A stretch of 64,000 nucleotides of DNA from Kolteria novifilia (GCA_007748055.1 CP036279.1:2852001-2916000), one strand, 5' to 3'; numbered from the stretch's first letter, positions 45,901-55,645 are shown. The notes: generated by a model from the letters alone, not told the origin. Numbers and translations are program-made.

Positions 45901-47696
45901 CCGTGGGCCAGGTGGATCGCGATGTTCTGGTTGACGTCGTCGGTGGTGTCGGAGGCGAGGACGAAGTGGTTGTCGAGGATCTTGAAATCTTCGAACGTCG
46001 ATTCTTGGTATCCCATGTAGATACCCATGTCGAATTCGACGATTTCGAGGTTCGAGATCTCCCAGCCGTCGAACCCGCCGCCGGTCACCACGAGAAACGA
46101 CTCGAGGTTCTCCGTCGTGAGGTCGCCGGGTCCGAGGATCGTGGCGGCGCCGAGCGACGCGGCGGTGACTGTGACGTCGTCTTGGTCGGCGGCGGCGAGG
46201 ATCGTAAAGCCGTCGCCATCGCCGAAGTACGCGCCGTCGTCGATACCGTCGACGCCGTTGGCCCAAGACTCCGCGGCCAGCGGATTCGTCCAGTCGAACG
46301 TGCCGACCAGTTCGATCGTTTGCCCACTGGTCGCGGTCGCGATGGCGTTGGCCAAGCGGCGATAGTCGTTGTCGGCGAGGCTGTTGTTCGAGCCGCCAAC
46401 GACTTGAATGACGGCGGAACGCTGAAAACCGGGCGTTCCGGGATCGGCGTCGATTCCGTCGGTGAGCCAGGGCGAGAAGTCGACCGCGCCCGCGTCGCTC
46501 TTGGTGACGATGGTGGCGCCCAGTCCGCCGGGGTTGCGCGTCGCGGTATCGTCGACCTGCGTGTCGTCGACTTCAGCGGCGGCGACGGTGTAGGTCGCGG
46601 TCGTCGGGCCGGCGATGCTCCCCCACCAGTTGCCGGTGAGGTCGATGTCGGCGGCGACGAATTGATGGACCGCGTCACCGACGTTGCCGGAAAGGTCGTT
46701 CTGGTTGACGTGGACGTTGGTCGGACCGGCATTGAGTTGACGGAACTCGCCGAAGCGTAGACCGTGCTCGTTGCCGCTGATGATCGAGTTCGTGATCACG
46801 ACATTGTCGAGGGACGCTGGATTGGCGGCATAGGAGCCGTCGTCGCGGGCCTTGATGGTGAAGCCAACGCCGTAGGTGGAGTCGATACCGTTGTTGGTGA
46901 CGGTCAACTGGTCGAAGCGAAGGTTCTCGTAGGACTCCTCGCCCTTGAGGTTGATGTCGATCCCGGCGGTGAAGTCGTAGGTGGCGAGGTTCGTGCCGGT
47001 GACCGTCACGCGCGTGAAAGTGGCGTTGGAGAGCTTCTCCGCATAGATGCCCTTGTGGCTGTTGTTCTCGAAGACCGTGTCTTCGACGAGGACGTTGGTG
47101 ACGTTCGATCCGCCAGGTCCCGAGCCGACATCCTTGGCGATGTAGAAACCGAAGTTGAGCTCGTTGAAGCTCGAGTTGCGAACCGTGAGCTGATCGACGT
47201 CGATCGTCGTGCCGATGTGAAGTCCGACGTCGCTGTTGCTCGAGTCGCCGTCACCCTCGACATGAACATCGTCGAGGGTTAGGTCAGTGACGTTGGCATC
47301 GAGCTTGATCGCCCGCTGGTCACTCGCTTGAACGGTCAGTCCATCGAGTGTCACGCCGCTGGCGGTGATCGAGACGACCGTTCCGGTGGGGGCGTTGATG
47401 ATCGTGTTGGCCGCGTCGCCGCTGCTTTCGAGAGTAATCCCGTCCTCGACGATCGAGATGTTCTCGGTGTAGGTTCCCTCGGCGATCTGAATCGTGTCGT
47501 CGGCGTCGCCATTGATGAGAGCCGCGTCGAGTGCCGCTTGGATGGTCGTGTGGTCGGCACCGGAGGCGCCGACGGTCACGATCGCCGGAACGATGCGATC
47601 CTCGATCGGTTCGAAGAGTCGCGCGTCCTTGGAGGCAGTCGGTCGCTGGCGGAGTAGGTCACCGACGAACCGGCGAAGAGGAGGGGCTAGGAACAT
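42972..47696 (-). CDS. 1574-residue beta-helix surface protein with GDWNGDG C-terminus
   Basis: The N-terminus has a LEPR-like motif (RLFEPIEDRIVPA) and then a long right-handed parallel beta-helix region (about 50-900) with repeats such as TIQAALDAALINGDADDTI and NNSHKGIYAEKLSNATFTR. Next come a concanavalin-like LamG-type domain (about 930-1150), a proline-rich hinge, a beta-strand segment (FEVLTNDGTDPIVGTF), and the same GDWDGNG.TNVGVAR modules as the neighbours. The tail is acidic (LIDSIMEDGDEEPTLF). It would be a cell-surface or adhesion protein. Long ORFs on the other strand (44-46.8 kb) are codon-bias shadows. Confidence 0.8.
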   Translation of the reverse strand: MFLAPPLRRFVGDLLRQRPTASKDARLFEPIEDRIVPAIVTVGASGADHTTIQAALDAALINGDADDTIQIAEGTYTENISIVEDGITLESSGDAANTIINAPTGTVVSITASGVTLDGLTVQASDQRAIKLDANVTDLTLDDVHVEGDGDSSNSDVGLHIGTTIDVDQLTVRNSSFNELNFGFYIAKDVGSGPGGSNVTNVLVEDTVFENNSHKGIYAEKLSNATFTRVTVTGTNLATYDFTAGIDINLKGEESYENLRFDQLTVTNNGIDSTYGVGFTIKARDDGSYAANPASLDNVVITNSIISGNEHGLRFGEFRQLNAGPTNVHVNQNDLSGNVGDAVHQFVAADIDLTGNWWGSIAGPTTATYTVAAAEVDDTQVDDTATRNPGGLGATIVTKSDAGAVDFSPWLTDGIDADPGTPGFQRSAVIQVVGGSNNSLADNDYRRLANAIATATSGQTIELVGTFDWTNPLAAESWANGVDGIDDGAYFGDGDGFTILAAADQDDVTVTAASLGAATILGPGDLTTENLESFLVVTGGGFDGWEISNLEIVEFDMGIYMGYQESTFEDFKILDNHFVLASDTTDDVNQNIAIHLAHGNILVQGNTIDIHGDGVGGSDVGLQGSTHGGANYDGLIIDSNTINVLEAPTIGDPQRIIGIWENGHAHQSNILVTNNQFLNLAPGNDPEDNQQWAFQITSHSSPTTSVVYANNTVVGANVGFNWLDNSRYGDDTGDAFAGQDPIQVYFNTFEEVGTGILIREGGSADLQSNLFTDGNTAVFVSQEGAVTSRDDQIEDFDIGFQLVGASSADLRFTTIFDSGDGVSIDEGSSLVATQNHFHDVTRGVFVNDGTATITNNNLVDFGSVAIVNLTGTTVDAQGNWWGTTSETAIAALVTGDVDTSNFLTAPIDLDELFGGTSSDFQAFSLGSVDGQGGWSVTNPNIDQEIVDVDGNNVIRLSNAFTIGSFGDQLQTPSSGIVAGESQGSLNQDGTVPTTSNRFYAQFDITSATGAAQPGLRTTVSPSNPDHSRMSFVSIDDDGANGYDITFFDYTTADGFRGTTLDLDLPYDEWHEIAFEIIFIDGGPANDIVNLYVNGELVHTGTTWEDYYVDQSGLEQPVWVGPRGVDRLLFRQSGDAVSETAGAGFFLDNVTVTDFGPARLYIEDIAASPPPPTPTVPPVSEPEPEPAPEPEPTIISDDFIVEIEGTEAGAFTQLGVEGTVEIAGANLVVIVDPAYTGVVGDEFEVLTNDGTDPIVGTFVGLAEGASIVVEGLEFEVSYDGGDGNDVTLTVVGQPREVDFSQGIAVTRGNSFLFNTSRLSSYSSDSLLEVQFGFGSDQQFVGDWDGNGTINVGVARIVDGILHWFLNTSEINDFDPSQFTMGLFGIEGDQAIVGDWDGNGRSDIGIHRSSTATWSFDMDGDFAFGPADLNLVYGNPGDTPVVTAVGAEQFAQIGVVRGATWFLNQSSSVSAFDPANFRTPFVYGVGTDSFFMGDWNGDFVSEIGIFRPSVFSLNVNGDTVSSTDFPLGTDGDLPLAGFWFSETTVVNEASFLSSVASSEDLIDSIMEDGDEEPTLF

Positions 47697-48082
47697 GAGT
47701 CTTGATCACTCCACACAAAGAAAGAGGGCGAATCAATCGCTGGACGAGACTTTCCCCGGCCGCCGATCGCTGCTCTACCGGGGGGGAGCACGCAGGACGA
47801 GTACACACTCCATGAGGACTCTACCTGTGCCACGTGAATGTCAACGACAGCCTTTTTCTCGGAATTCCCCGGAAGAAGCGACTCCGAGTCGAACGCTGTC
47901 GCTGATGTCACGTTTTTTGTTGATCCGGGGAATCCAGGTGGCGGGTCGCTTCGCGTCGAGCCGTCGCCGAAGAAGCACCAATGGATTGGCGACGACTCGT
48001 TCCTCTACCACACTTCGTAGCCGGCGTTTGATTTGCTGACGGCTACGAACGGCCCGCGTTGATCGACGGGTTGCTAGGAAAC
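47697..48082. other. intergenic region with a MITE remnant
   Basis: This 386-bp gap lies between two surface protein genes on the same strand. It holds the element remnant (48014-48078) and must carry the promoter of the 42972 gene. The open frame at 47687-47911 is not supported. Confidence 0.45.
48014..48078. mobile_element. MITE-like element, remnant copy D
   Basis: GGCTACGAACGGCCC, GCGTTGATC and a terminal TTGCTAGG match the end region of copies A and C. A 7-bp inverted pair GTAGCCG/CGGCTAC (48017-48023, 48040-48046) gives a hairpin. It sits directly beyond the stop of the gene ending at 48083 and could serve as its terminator. Confidence 0.55.
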
Positions 48083-51000
48083 TCAACCGAGGAGGTCGTC
48101 CTCCTCGTCGTCCGACATGATCGAGTCGATGAGACCCTCCGTTTGTGGCTCGGACGTCGTCACGGGCGTCAAGGGATTGGTCCAAAGGCCGACGATGGGA
48201 ATGTCGCCGGAGAGTCCGAAGGAGAAGTTGGTGAACGACTCCCCGTCGCCGTTGACGTTCAGGGAGAAGACGCCATCGCGGAAGATCCCGACATCGCTGA
48301 CCCCATCGCCGTTCCAATCGCCGATGACGGGAGTGTCACCACCGAGTCCAAAAACGAACGGGGGCAGCGTGTTGGCGACATCGAACTCGGAGACCGATGG
48401 GGAATTGTTGAGGAACCAAGTGGCGTCGCGAACGACGCCGATCTGAGCGAACTGCTCCGCTCCGACGGCCGTGACAACGGGGAGGTCACCCGCGATGCCG
48501 TAAGTTAGATTCAGATCATCCTGATCGAAGCCAAGGTTTCCGTTTAGATCAAACGTCCAGGAGGCGAACGCCGATCGATAGATCCCGACTTCGGTGGCCC
48601 CATCGCCATTCCAGTCACCGATGATCGGCGTGTCACCGGCGACCCCGAAGGTGCCGGAGACGTACGCGTTCGGATCGAACGCGTTGAGTTCGCTGGTGTT
48701 GAGCGCCCACAGGAGGACGCCGTCGACGGGACGAGCGATCCCGACATTCGGCGTGCCGTTGCCGTCCCAGTCACCGATCACCTTGAAGTCGTCGACGAGG
48801 CCGAAGGTGACCTCGGAGAACTGGCTGGCGTCGAACGCGGAGAGCGGGCTGGTGTTGTAGGTGAAGCCGGCACCACGAGCGACACCGATTCCTTGGCCAC
48901 CGACGTCGCGCGGCGTCACCTCGACGACGGTCAGGACGAAGTCATTGCCGTCCCCGCCCACGTAGGTCGCTTCAAAGGTATCGCCATCGACCGCGAAGCG
49001 ATCTCCTTCCGCGACTCCCTCGAAGGTGCCGACGATCGGATTGAATCCTTCGTTGTTGATGATGAGGAAGCTATCCCCGACCGTTGCCGCGTAGAGCGGG
49101 TCGAGCAGGACGTTGAGCGTCGCGTCGACGATTTCGATCGGTTGATCGACGACGGTGATCTGCGTGAACTCGCCAGGATCGGTGCCGGCGATCTCGACCG
49201 GGAACGACCCGGTGATGATGTACGGCGTCCCTGGGAAGAGGTCCTCGATCGAGACGGTTCCCGGGAAGTCCTGCGCCGCGGTGGCGCTGGTGAAGTAGTT
49301 CCAGATGCCGGCGTCGGAAACGGCGAGGAAACGGATCAGCTCGCCGCCGGCGAAATTGTTTTGGGAAAGGTTGACGCTCACTCCCTCCGGGACGGCACTC
49401 GTTCCCGGCCCCGCGACGGTGATCTTATTGGGAGCGGGGGTGGTGATGCTGTTTCCGGAGACCGACAGCGTCGCGTTCGGATCGAGAATCGCCTCGATCT
49501 GACCGGTGAAACTGTTGTTGAGAAGCTGGGTGCCGCTGGCCCCGTCGATGAGGACTTGCGGTTCGGTCCGCGTGTTGGCGTCGCTCAAGCGGCTGACGGT
49601 GAGGCCGAGGAGGAAGGCGTTGCTCCCGGTGACCAAGACGTCGCTGCCGGTCGCGTCTCCATCGTAGGTGAATTCGAGGACCGTCCGAGCCATTCCCGTT
49701 TGATCGCCTCGAAGTTCGACGCCCGGTTCCTCGCCAGTGAGCTCGAAGGCGATCTTCGCGTCGATGATCGTCGAACCCTGGGCTTCGAGGACGACGGGCC
49801 CGGCGATCACCGCGTCGGCGCCCGAGCCGTAGACCGTCACGTCCTTGTCGACGACGAAGCCTTCATAGGTGCCCGGGCCGATGTAGATCGAGTCCCCGGC
49901 TTGGGAGGCGTTGATGGCGCCCTGAACCGTTGCCCAGATGCTGGGAAGATACTCGCCGTTTCGGATAACGAGCACGCTTTGGGCGAATTCGTTCGTCGCT
50001 TGGATTTCGGGGATGTTGTAGCCGAGATCGAAGGCGTCTTCGAACTCAATCTTGTTGAGAGCCGGTGGTCCGTTGAAGATGTTCTCGACGATCGTGTTGT
50101 TGAGGCCGCCGATGCCAAGGCTTCCCGTGGTGCTGGCACCGCTGAAGGTGTTGCCCTGGATCAGTCCGCCTTCGCCCTCATAGCCCATGAGGTGGCTGAC
50201 GGTCGAGACGCCGCCGAAGACGTTGCCGATGAAGTCGACGTTCGTCGAGGCGTTGTTCACGCTGATCGTACCGTTGAGGTAGACGATCGACTTGTTGTTG
50301 GTTCCCCCTTCGACGATCCCGAAGGTGTTGGCGATGATCGTGTGGTTGGTCTGGCCGCCGCCGAACTCGAGCCCGAGTCCATCTTGCGGGGCGTTGATGA
50401 TGTTGTCCTCAATCCGCAGGTTGTCGACGTTCGGGTTGACGAAGAACGCCGCTTCGGCTCCGGCGGCCCCGTTGATCGTGAAGCCTTGGTCTTCGCCCCC
50501 GACGGTGATGTCCGCGAGATTCGGGAGAATGTGGACGGCGCCGCGATAGGTTCCGGCTTGACCGTTGATCATGGTCTCTTCCGCGCCGGCGCTGGAAAGG
50601 AGCGTCAAGCTCTTGTTGATGTCAACATCTTCGTCGTAGGTCCCGGCCCCGACCAAGATCGTGTCGCCCGCCGAGGCGGCATCGATGGCGTCTTGAATGT
50701 TGGCCCAAATCGCGGGCAAGAAGGTCCCGCCCCCTTGATCGACGATGACCGAATGCGAGAAGGTGTTGTTCGCGAGGACCGTCGGGATGTCGTAGGCCGT
50801 CCCACCACCGGTTCCGAGGCTCGTTTGATCCAAGAATTCTCGGACGCCGGGCGCGGCGGGACCCTCAAAGACGTTATCGACGATCGTGTTTCCGCCCGTG
50901 AAGACTTCGATGCTCGCGTACTGGGTCGTTCCGATGAAGGTGTTGCCCTCGATCAGCCCGTCGCCCGATTCGAGACCGAGAAGCGGACTCGGGGTTGCCG

Positions 51001-51718
51001 TCGCGGAAAAGGTGTTGCCGATGAAATCGATGTTCGTCGAGTCGTTGTTGACGAACCGGCCGTTGACGTAGACGAGCGGGCGGCTGCTGGTGGCGCCGTC
51101 GACCAGGTCGAAGATGTTGTCGGTGAAGACGTGATTCGCCTGTCCACCTTCGGTTTCGATGGCGGTTTCGCCGTCGGCGGCGTTGAGGCGGTTGCCAGTG
51201 ACTTCGAAAGAAGTACCGTTGGCCCCCAGGTACAGGGCGGCGTTTTGATTTGCACCCCCGTTGACGGTGAAACCGGTCGTCGCGCCACCGAAGGCGAAGT
51301 CGGTGATCCCCGCGACGACGCGAACGGCGCCGTTGCCCGATTGACCGTTGATGGTCGTAACATCGGGGCCATCGGTCGCGAGGATGGTCAAATCATTGAC
51401 ATCGACGACGACATTCTCGTTGTAGGTTCCAGCCGCGACCTCAATGACGTCTCCCACGGCGGCGTTGTCGATTGCGCTCTGGATCGTCGCGTAATCGTTG
51501 CCGGAGGGGCTGACAAAGTCGTCGTCGACGAAGAGCGTGGCGGGAACCCAACGGTTCTCGAGTTCCTCGAGCCGAAGGTGATTGGGCACGGACGGAAGCT
51601 GCCTTCCCGCGCCTTCAAGGAACGCACCGATCACGCGCAAGACGGGTTCGGTGAAGACTCGTCGCGACGGCGACCTCTCGACAGAGAGTCGGCGCGAACG
51701 TGAGGGGGAAACGTTCAT
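48083..51718 (-). CDS. 1211-residue beta-helix surface protein with GDWNGDG C-terminus
   Basis: The LEPR-like motif (LRLEELENRWVPA) is followed by three parallel beta-helix blocks with the signature ATIQSAIDNAAVGDVIEVAAGTY, repeated as ANIQDAIDAASAGDTILVG and ATVQGAINASQAGDSIYIG. A beta-strand segment (SFLIINNEGFNPIVGTF) and the GDWDGNGTPNVGIARP modules ending PIVGLW follow, then an acidic tail (LIDSIMSDDEEDDLLG). It is a paralogue of the 42972 gene in its C-terminal half. The ATG at 51718 is preferred to 51814 because it brings the motif near the start. The 936-residue ORF on the other strand is a shadow. Confidence 0.8.
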   Translation of the reverse strand: MNVSPSRSRRLSVERSPSRRVFTEPVLRVIGAFLEGAGRQLPSVPNHLRLEELENRWVPATLFVDDDFVSPSGNDYATIQSAIDNAAVGDVIEVAAGTYNENVVVDVNDLTILATDGPDVTTINGQSGNGAVRVVAGITDFAFGGATTGFTVNGGANQNAALYLGANGTSFEVTGNRLNAADGETAIETEGGQANHVFTDNIFDLVDGATSSRPLVYVNGRFVNNDSTNIDFIGNTFSATATPSPLLGLESGDGLIEGNTFIGTTQYASIEVFTGGNTIVDNVFEGPAAPGVREFLDQTSLGTGGGTAYDIPTVLANNTFSHSVIVDQGGGTFLPAIWANIQDAIDAASAGDTILVGAGTYDEDVDINKSLTLLSSAGAEETMINGQAGTYRGAVHILPNLADITVGGEDQGFTINGAAGAEAAFFVNPNVDNLRIEDNIINAPQDGLGLEFGGGQTNHTIIANTFGIVEGGTNNKSIVYLNGTISVNNASTNVDFIGNVFGGVSTVSHLMGYEGEGGLIQGNTFSGASTTGSLGIGGLNNTIVENIFNGPPALNKIEFEDAFDLGYNIPEIQATNEFAQSVLVIRNGEYLPSIWATVQGAINASQAGDSIYIGPGTYEGFVVDKDVTVYGSGADAVIAGPVVLEAQGSTIIDAKIAFELTGEEPGVELRGDQTGMARTVLEFTYDGDATGSDVLVTGSNAFLLGLTVSRLSDANTRTEPQVLIDGASGTQLLNNSFTGQIEAILDPNATLSVSGNSITTPAPNKITVAGPGTSAVPEGVSVNLSQNNFAGGELIRFLAVSDAGIWNYFTSATAAQDFPGTVSIEDLFPGTPYIITGSFPVEIAGTDPGEFTQITVVDQPIEIVDATLNVLLDPLYAATVGDSFLIINNEGFNPIVGTFEGVAEGDRFAVDGDTFEATYVGGDGNDFVLTVVEVTPRDVGGQGIGVARGAGFTYNTSPLSAFDASQFSEVTFGLVDDFKVIGDWDGNGTPNVGIARPVDGVLLWALNTSELNAFDPNAYVSGTFGVAGDTPIIGDWNGDGATEVGIYRSAFASWTFDLNGNLGFDQDDLNLTYGIAGDLPVVTAVGAEQFAQIGVVRDATWFLNNSPSVSEFDVANTLPPFVFGLGGDTPVIGDWNGDGVSDVGIFRDGVFSLNVNGDGESFTNFSFGLSGDIPIVGLWTNPLTPVTTSEPQTEGLIDSIMSDDEEDDLLG

Positions 51719-52897
51719 AGTCACATCGTTCTCCAAACGGATGGGCGACGTCGTCTTCATTTCGACGGGCTCATCGGCGGCAACTTGTTCGAGGAATACG
51801 GGACTCAATGGCATCGGAGCCCGATGGTCCGATGCCGCAGCCAGCTCGTTCGTTGCGGCCCGGGAGACCGACCAAACCTGGGAATCGTTTTTCCGGGCGA
51901 TCAGTATCTTTCCTGACGTTCTCTTCCATGGAGACGGTCACATGGTGGAACTGCGATGAACGAGGGCATTTCGTTGGTTTCGTGGTTCATTCGTTGTCTT
52001 CGGACGGTAGAAGACCCTCAGGACACGGCGCTGCCGCATCAGGAAGCTGGCGAACCAAGAACGAGTGTCATTGGGTGAATACGCCGGTGAAGTCGGGTGA
52101 TCCGAAATCACGCGGTGAGTCGATCAGGTGGGGGTTGCTGCATGCGGGTTCTCCAAATTTTGAATCTGGTGCTGGGACCGTTGCATCCGGATGCGGTGCT
52201 GCAACGCATCCGCTTTGAGGAGTGGATCGAGCCGCACCCGCAATCACGGCTGAACCACATCGTTCAAACATCAAACCTTTTTCTCTTCTTCACATGCTCC
52301 ATTTATTCGGTAACGACGCAACGTTTGTCAAGGAAAGCGGGGAAGAATCTAACGGATGTACGGGCCTCGAAGTGTCGTGTTCTCAATTCGAGAGCGCCCG
52401 TGATTCACTATCGTTGGACTATGCCGTGGAAACAGGATCTGTCGGTCCGAAAATAGGCTTTTACAAGGGGGATGGGAGAGTCGACTCCTTAGGCTGGAAA
52501 TTGCTCCATTCTCTGCGTGTGGGTGATATGGTCTAGCATTGGTTCGGAGGGATTGGCCCCGATGTCTGGCGAGAATTGGATTACACTCTTGGTGAATGGA
52601 CGATGGTTCTCATTTTGACACCCTGGCGTTAGAAAATTTCTGAAATTCGCCGACCCCGACTCCCGCGAATGGCGGGAAGTTCGAGGGACCACCCCCCGTG
52701 TTGTTCGAACTCACCCCATCGAAGACTCGCCGAGACGACAAGTTCGGTCGGCAAATGAACCTGTCGCCCCGACCCGGCTTTGGCTAGGATCTTCACTCTT
52801 TGGCCGGGGGGAAATGGTGGGACATCCGTCGTTGACGACGTAAAGCCTCACACGCCTCGGTAGCGATCCTTGCGTTGCTTGAGGGTGGAGTCGTTTC
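51719..52897. other. intergenic region, no gene supported
   Basis: A 1.18-kb gap between the divergent surface and glycosyltransferase genes. It contains an AT-richer segment (about 52260-52650) and a palindromic GCATCCGGATGC near 52186. Short open frames lack start sites or family features. It may hold regulatory sequence for both genes. Confidence 0.45.
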
Positions 52898-54103
52898 ATG
52901 CATGTGCTGTTCGTGCACCAAAATTACCCGGCGCAGTTTGGCCATATCGCCAACTATCTCGTCGAGCATCATGGCTATCGGTGTACGTTCGTTTCCGAGA
53001 AACCGGCCGGCAAGAGGGGAGGCATCGAGCGGGTCCAATACAAGATCCGCGGCGGAGCCACCTCGAAGAGTCACTTCTGCAGTCGGACCTTCGAGAACGC
53101 GATCTGGCACACCCACGCGGTCTTCGAGGCGCTCAAGGCACGCCCCGACATCAAGCCCGACCTCGTGGTGGGGCATTCCGGTTTCGGATCGACCCTGTTT
53201 CTGCGCGAACTCTACGACTGCCCGATCATCAACTACTTCGAGTACTTCTATCACCCGCGCGAGTCCGACATCGACTTTCGCCCCGAATTCACCTCCGAGG
53301 AGATCGTCCGTCTGCGGGCCAAGGCCCGAAACGCGATGCTGCTGTTGGATCTGGAGAACTGCGACGCGGCCTACAGCCCGACTCCGTGGCAACGGAGCCG
53401 ATTGCCCGAGGTCTTTCATCCGAAAGTGCGGACGATCTTCGACGGCATCAACGTCGATCTCTGGAGCCGCCGCGAGAATGTCACGCGGATGATGGGCGAC
53501 AAGGAACTCCCCAAGGAGATGAAGGTCGTCACCTACGTGTCCCGCGGTTTCGAATCGATGCGTGGGTTCGACATCTTCATGAAGCTGGCCAAACGCCTTT
53601 GCGATCAACGACGCGACCTCATCGTCCTGGTCGTTGGCGAGGATCGGATCTGCTACGGCGGCGACGAGAAAGCGATCGGCGGTCCGTCGTTCAAGGACTG
53701 GGTGCTCGCGCAGGACGACTACGATCTTACGCGGATTCGCTTCCTAGGCAGGATTCCGCCCCAGGAACTCGCGAAGCTCTTTTCGATCAGCGACCTTCAC
53801 GTCTATCTGACCGTTCCCTTTTGCCTTTCGTGGTCGCTGCTCAACGCCCTCTCGTGTGGAGCGACGGTGCTCGCTTCGGACACCGCGCCGGTGCGCGATG
53901 TGGTCGTCGATGGGAACAACGGCTTGTTGACCGATTTTTTCGATCTCGACGCGATGGTCGAGAAAGCCCATCGGGTGCTCGATGACCCCGTCAGCTATCG
54001 GAGGCTGGGGGAAGCGGCCGCTCGGCTGATCCGTGAGGAGTACAGCTTGCCGGTGTGTCTCGAGAAGATGCTCAAGTTGTATCAAAGCGTTGGCGGCAAG
54101 TGA
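52898..54103 (+). CDS. GT4-family glycosyltransferase
   Basis: This 401-residue protein has an N-terminal Rossmann-like domain (HVLFVHQNYPAQFGHIANY) and a C-terminal domain with VSRGFESMRGFDIFMKLAKRL, RIPPQELAKLFSISDLHVYL and an EX7E-region-like segment (SLLNALSCGATVLAS). This is the two-lobe GT-B plan of GT4 enzymes, which transfer sugars from nucleotide donors. The donor and acceptor are unknown; envelope polysaccharide is likely. Confidence 0.8.
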   Translation: MHVLFVHQNYPAQFGHIANYLVEHHGYRCTFVSEKPAGKRGGIERVQYKIRGGATSKSHFCSRTFENAIWHTHAVFEALKARPDIKPDLVVGHSGFGSTLFLRELYDCPIINYFEYFYHPRESDIDFRPEFTSEEIVRLRAKARNAMLLLDLENCDAAYSPTPWQRSRLPEVFHPKVRTIFDGINVDLWSRRENVTRMMGDKELPKEMKVVTYVSRGFESMRGFDIFMKLAKRLCDQRRDLIVLVVGEDRICYGGDEKAIGGPSFKDWVLAQDDYDLTRIRFLGRIPPQELAKLFSISDLHVYLTVPFCLSWSLLNALSCGATVLASDTAPVRDVVVDGNNGLLTDFFDLDAMVEKAHRVLDDPVSYRRLGEAAARLIREEYSLPVCLEKMLKLYQSVGGK

Positions 54104-54142
54104 GCCCTGGTCGACGTAGGAGCGTTCGCGAATCGACCGTGC

Positions 54143-55645
54143 TCATGGGGCGGGCGGCGCCATCGCGTCGAGGTCTTGCCGGTCGGGCCGAATCAACTCG
54201 AAGTAGCGGCGGATCGTCTGCCGGTGGCCAAGCGGAATCGGTTCGCTTTCCAGCACCGTTTCGGAGAGTTTGCGGTACTTGCCATAGACTTCGCGGAATC
54301 CACGCCCGGCCTGCTGTCGGGTTTCGGGAGCGCTAGAGGTCTCGACCGACGATGGGCCTTCGCCTTGGATTCCCGTGATCTCCTCGCGCTGTCGTTGCGA
54401 GAGGAGGTTGGTCTTTTCGCCGTCGACATTGCCGCTGCTGCTCATGGCGAACGACTGGGACGAACGCGTCGACTTCTTGGGCATGTGTAGCCGTACGTAG
54501 CTGTTCTTGTTGCAGTTGCCCTTGCACTCTGAGAGTCTGGCGAGTTGGCATTGCAGACAGAAGCCGATTCGCTTTCGACGCGATTGTGACCGGCAACGCT
54601 TGGCGAGCATCCGGGCGCCTTGGCACATTCGCTTGTTCGTGCCGTCGTTGTCGCACATCCCTTCGCACATCGTACGCACGGCGCTGCTGGTCTGGCCCAT
54701 GTCATTGTCGCTCATGCGCTTGGCGACCTTCATCATGCGATCGGCGACCGCCTTGGCTTCCTTGCGCGAGAGCTTGGCCTGTTCGAGCGACTCCAGGGAC
54801 TCGGCCGCCTTGTCGTGATCGCCCTTCTTGAGCGCATCGGCCACTTCCGCGAGGGCGGGAGCCGCGCTCATCGCGTCGCCGAGGGAAGCCAGCGCCGCGT
54901 CGACGGCGGCGACGTTGTGCTCGGACTGTAGCGTGGCAATCGAGGCTTCCATCTCCGAGAGCTTGGCGAGGGCCTCGTGCTCATCAACTCCCGGCTGTTC
55001 GAGTTCCCGCGTCTGTTCGCGTAGCTCCTCGACCAACTCTTGAAACTCGACCTCCTTCTCCTCCTGGGCGAGTTGATCGAGTTCATCAAGGTCCTCCGCC
55101 ATCACGCGAGAGATCTGCTCGATGTGAGGCAGGACGACCGGGCTCGCGGCGAGGGGCTCCTGCGTGGGCAACGGGATGACGAGCAAGCCGACCGCTAGGC
55201 AGCAGGCTCCCAACCCGTAGTAGAACTCGCGAGCGGGGACCAGCGAGACGACCCGTTTGGGATCAGCACGGCGGAGATGATCGGTCGCATCCTCGATTTG
55301 CAGGGACTGGAGCGTGCCGGAGTCGTCGCCGCGAAGAAACTCAAGGGCCGTGAGGATGCGATCCTTGAGACCGAATTGCCGGTCGATGGCGCTCGCGGCG
55401 CTCTTGGTCCCGTCACCGGCCAGGAGTCGAGCAAACGCGAGGAGCAAGGATAACGCCGGCCCCAAGAGGAGGATCAACGCCATCTGCGGTGTCGTGATGG
55501 GCTCATGAGTGAAGAGACGCCAACCACCCAGAAGAATGCCGGCCAACGAACTGATGAGCAGCCCGCGAATCATCGCTCGCTGCAGGAGCGACCAGTGCTG
55601 GCGACGGCGAACGCTCGCGATTCGAGACAGGAATTCCTCACGCAT
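54143..55645 (-). CDS. membrane protein with cysteine-rich segment, last gene of the MoxR-VWA block
   Basis: This 500-residue protein has two N-terminal hydrophobic segments (around 28-44 and 58-72) and a third near 145-165. A long helical, glutamate-rich coiled region (about 180-320) is followed by a Cys-rich stretch (MCEGMCDNDG, CLQCQLARLSECKGNC, about 320-390) and a charged tail. Proteins of similar plan follow the MoxR/VWA operons of planctomycetes, and some resemble DUF4175. The Cys cluster could bind metal. A 238-bp gap and a hairpin separate it from the VWA gene, so it may be a separate unit. Confidence 0.6.
   Translation of the reverse strand: MREEFLSRIASVRRRQHWSLLQRAMIRGLLISSLAGILLGGWRLFTHEPITTPQMALILLLGPALSLLLAFARLLAGDGTKSAASAIDRQFGLKDRILTALEFLRGDDSGTLQSLQIEDATDHLRRADPKRVVSLVPAREFYYGLGACCLAVGLLVIPLPTQEPLAASPVVLPHIEQISRVMAEDLDELDQLAQEEKEVEFQELVEELREQTRELEQPGVDEHEALAKLSEMEASIATLQSEHNVAAVDAALASLGDAMSAAPALAEVADALKKGDHDKAAESLESLEQAKLSRKEAKAVADRMMKVAKRMSDNDMGQTSSAVRTMCEGMCDNDGTNKRMCQGARMLAKRCRSQSRRKRIGFCLQCQLARLSECKGNCNKNSYVRLHMPKKSTRSSQSFAMSSSGNVDGEKTNLLSQRQREEITGIQGEGPSSVETSSAPETRQQAGRGFREVYGKYRKLSETVLESEPIPLGHRQTIRRYFELIRPDRQDLDAMAPPAP

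Noticed and set aside
44600-46760. long ORFs on the + strand opposite the 1574-residue surface gene (43797-44924, 45066-46760)
   Set aside because: They mirror the antisense frame of a strongly biased coding region and have no family features or ribosome-binding sites.
48893-51703. 936-residue ORF opposite the 1211-residue surface gene
   Set aside because: Composition (V, D, G, R, A) is that of an antisense shadow; beta-helix signatures are all on the minus strand.
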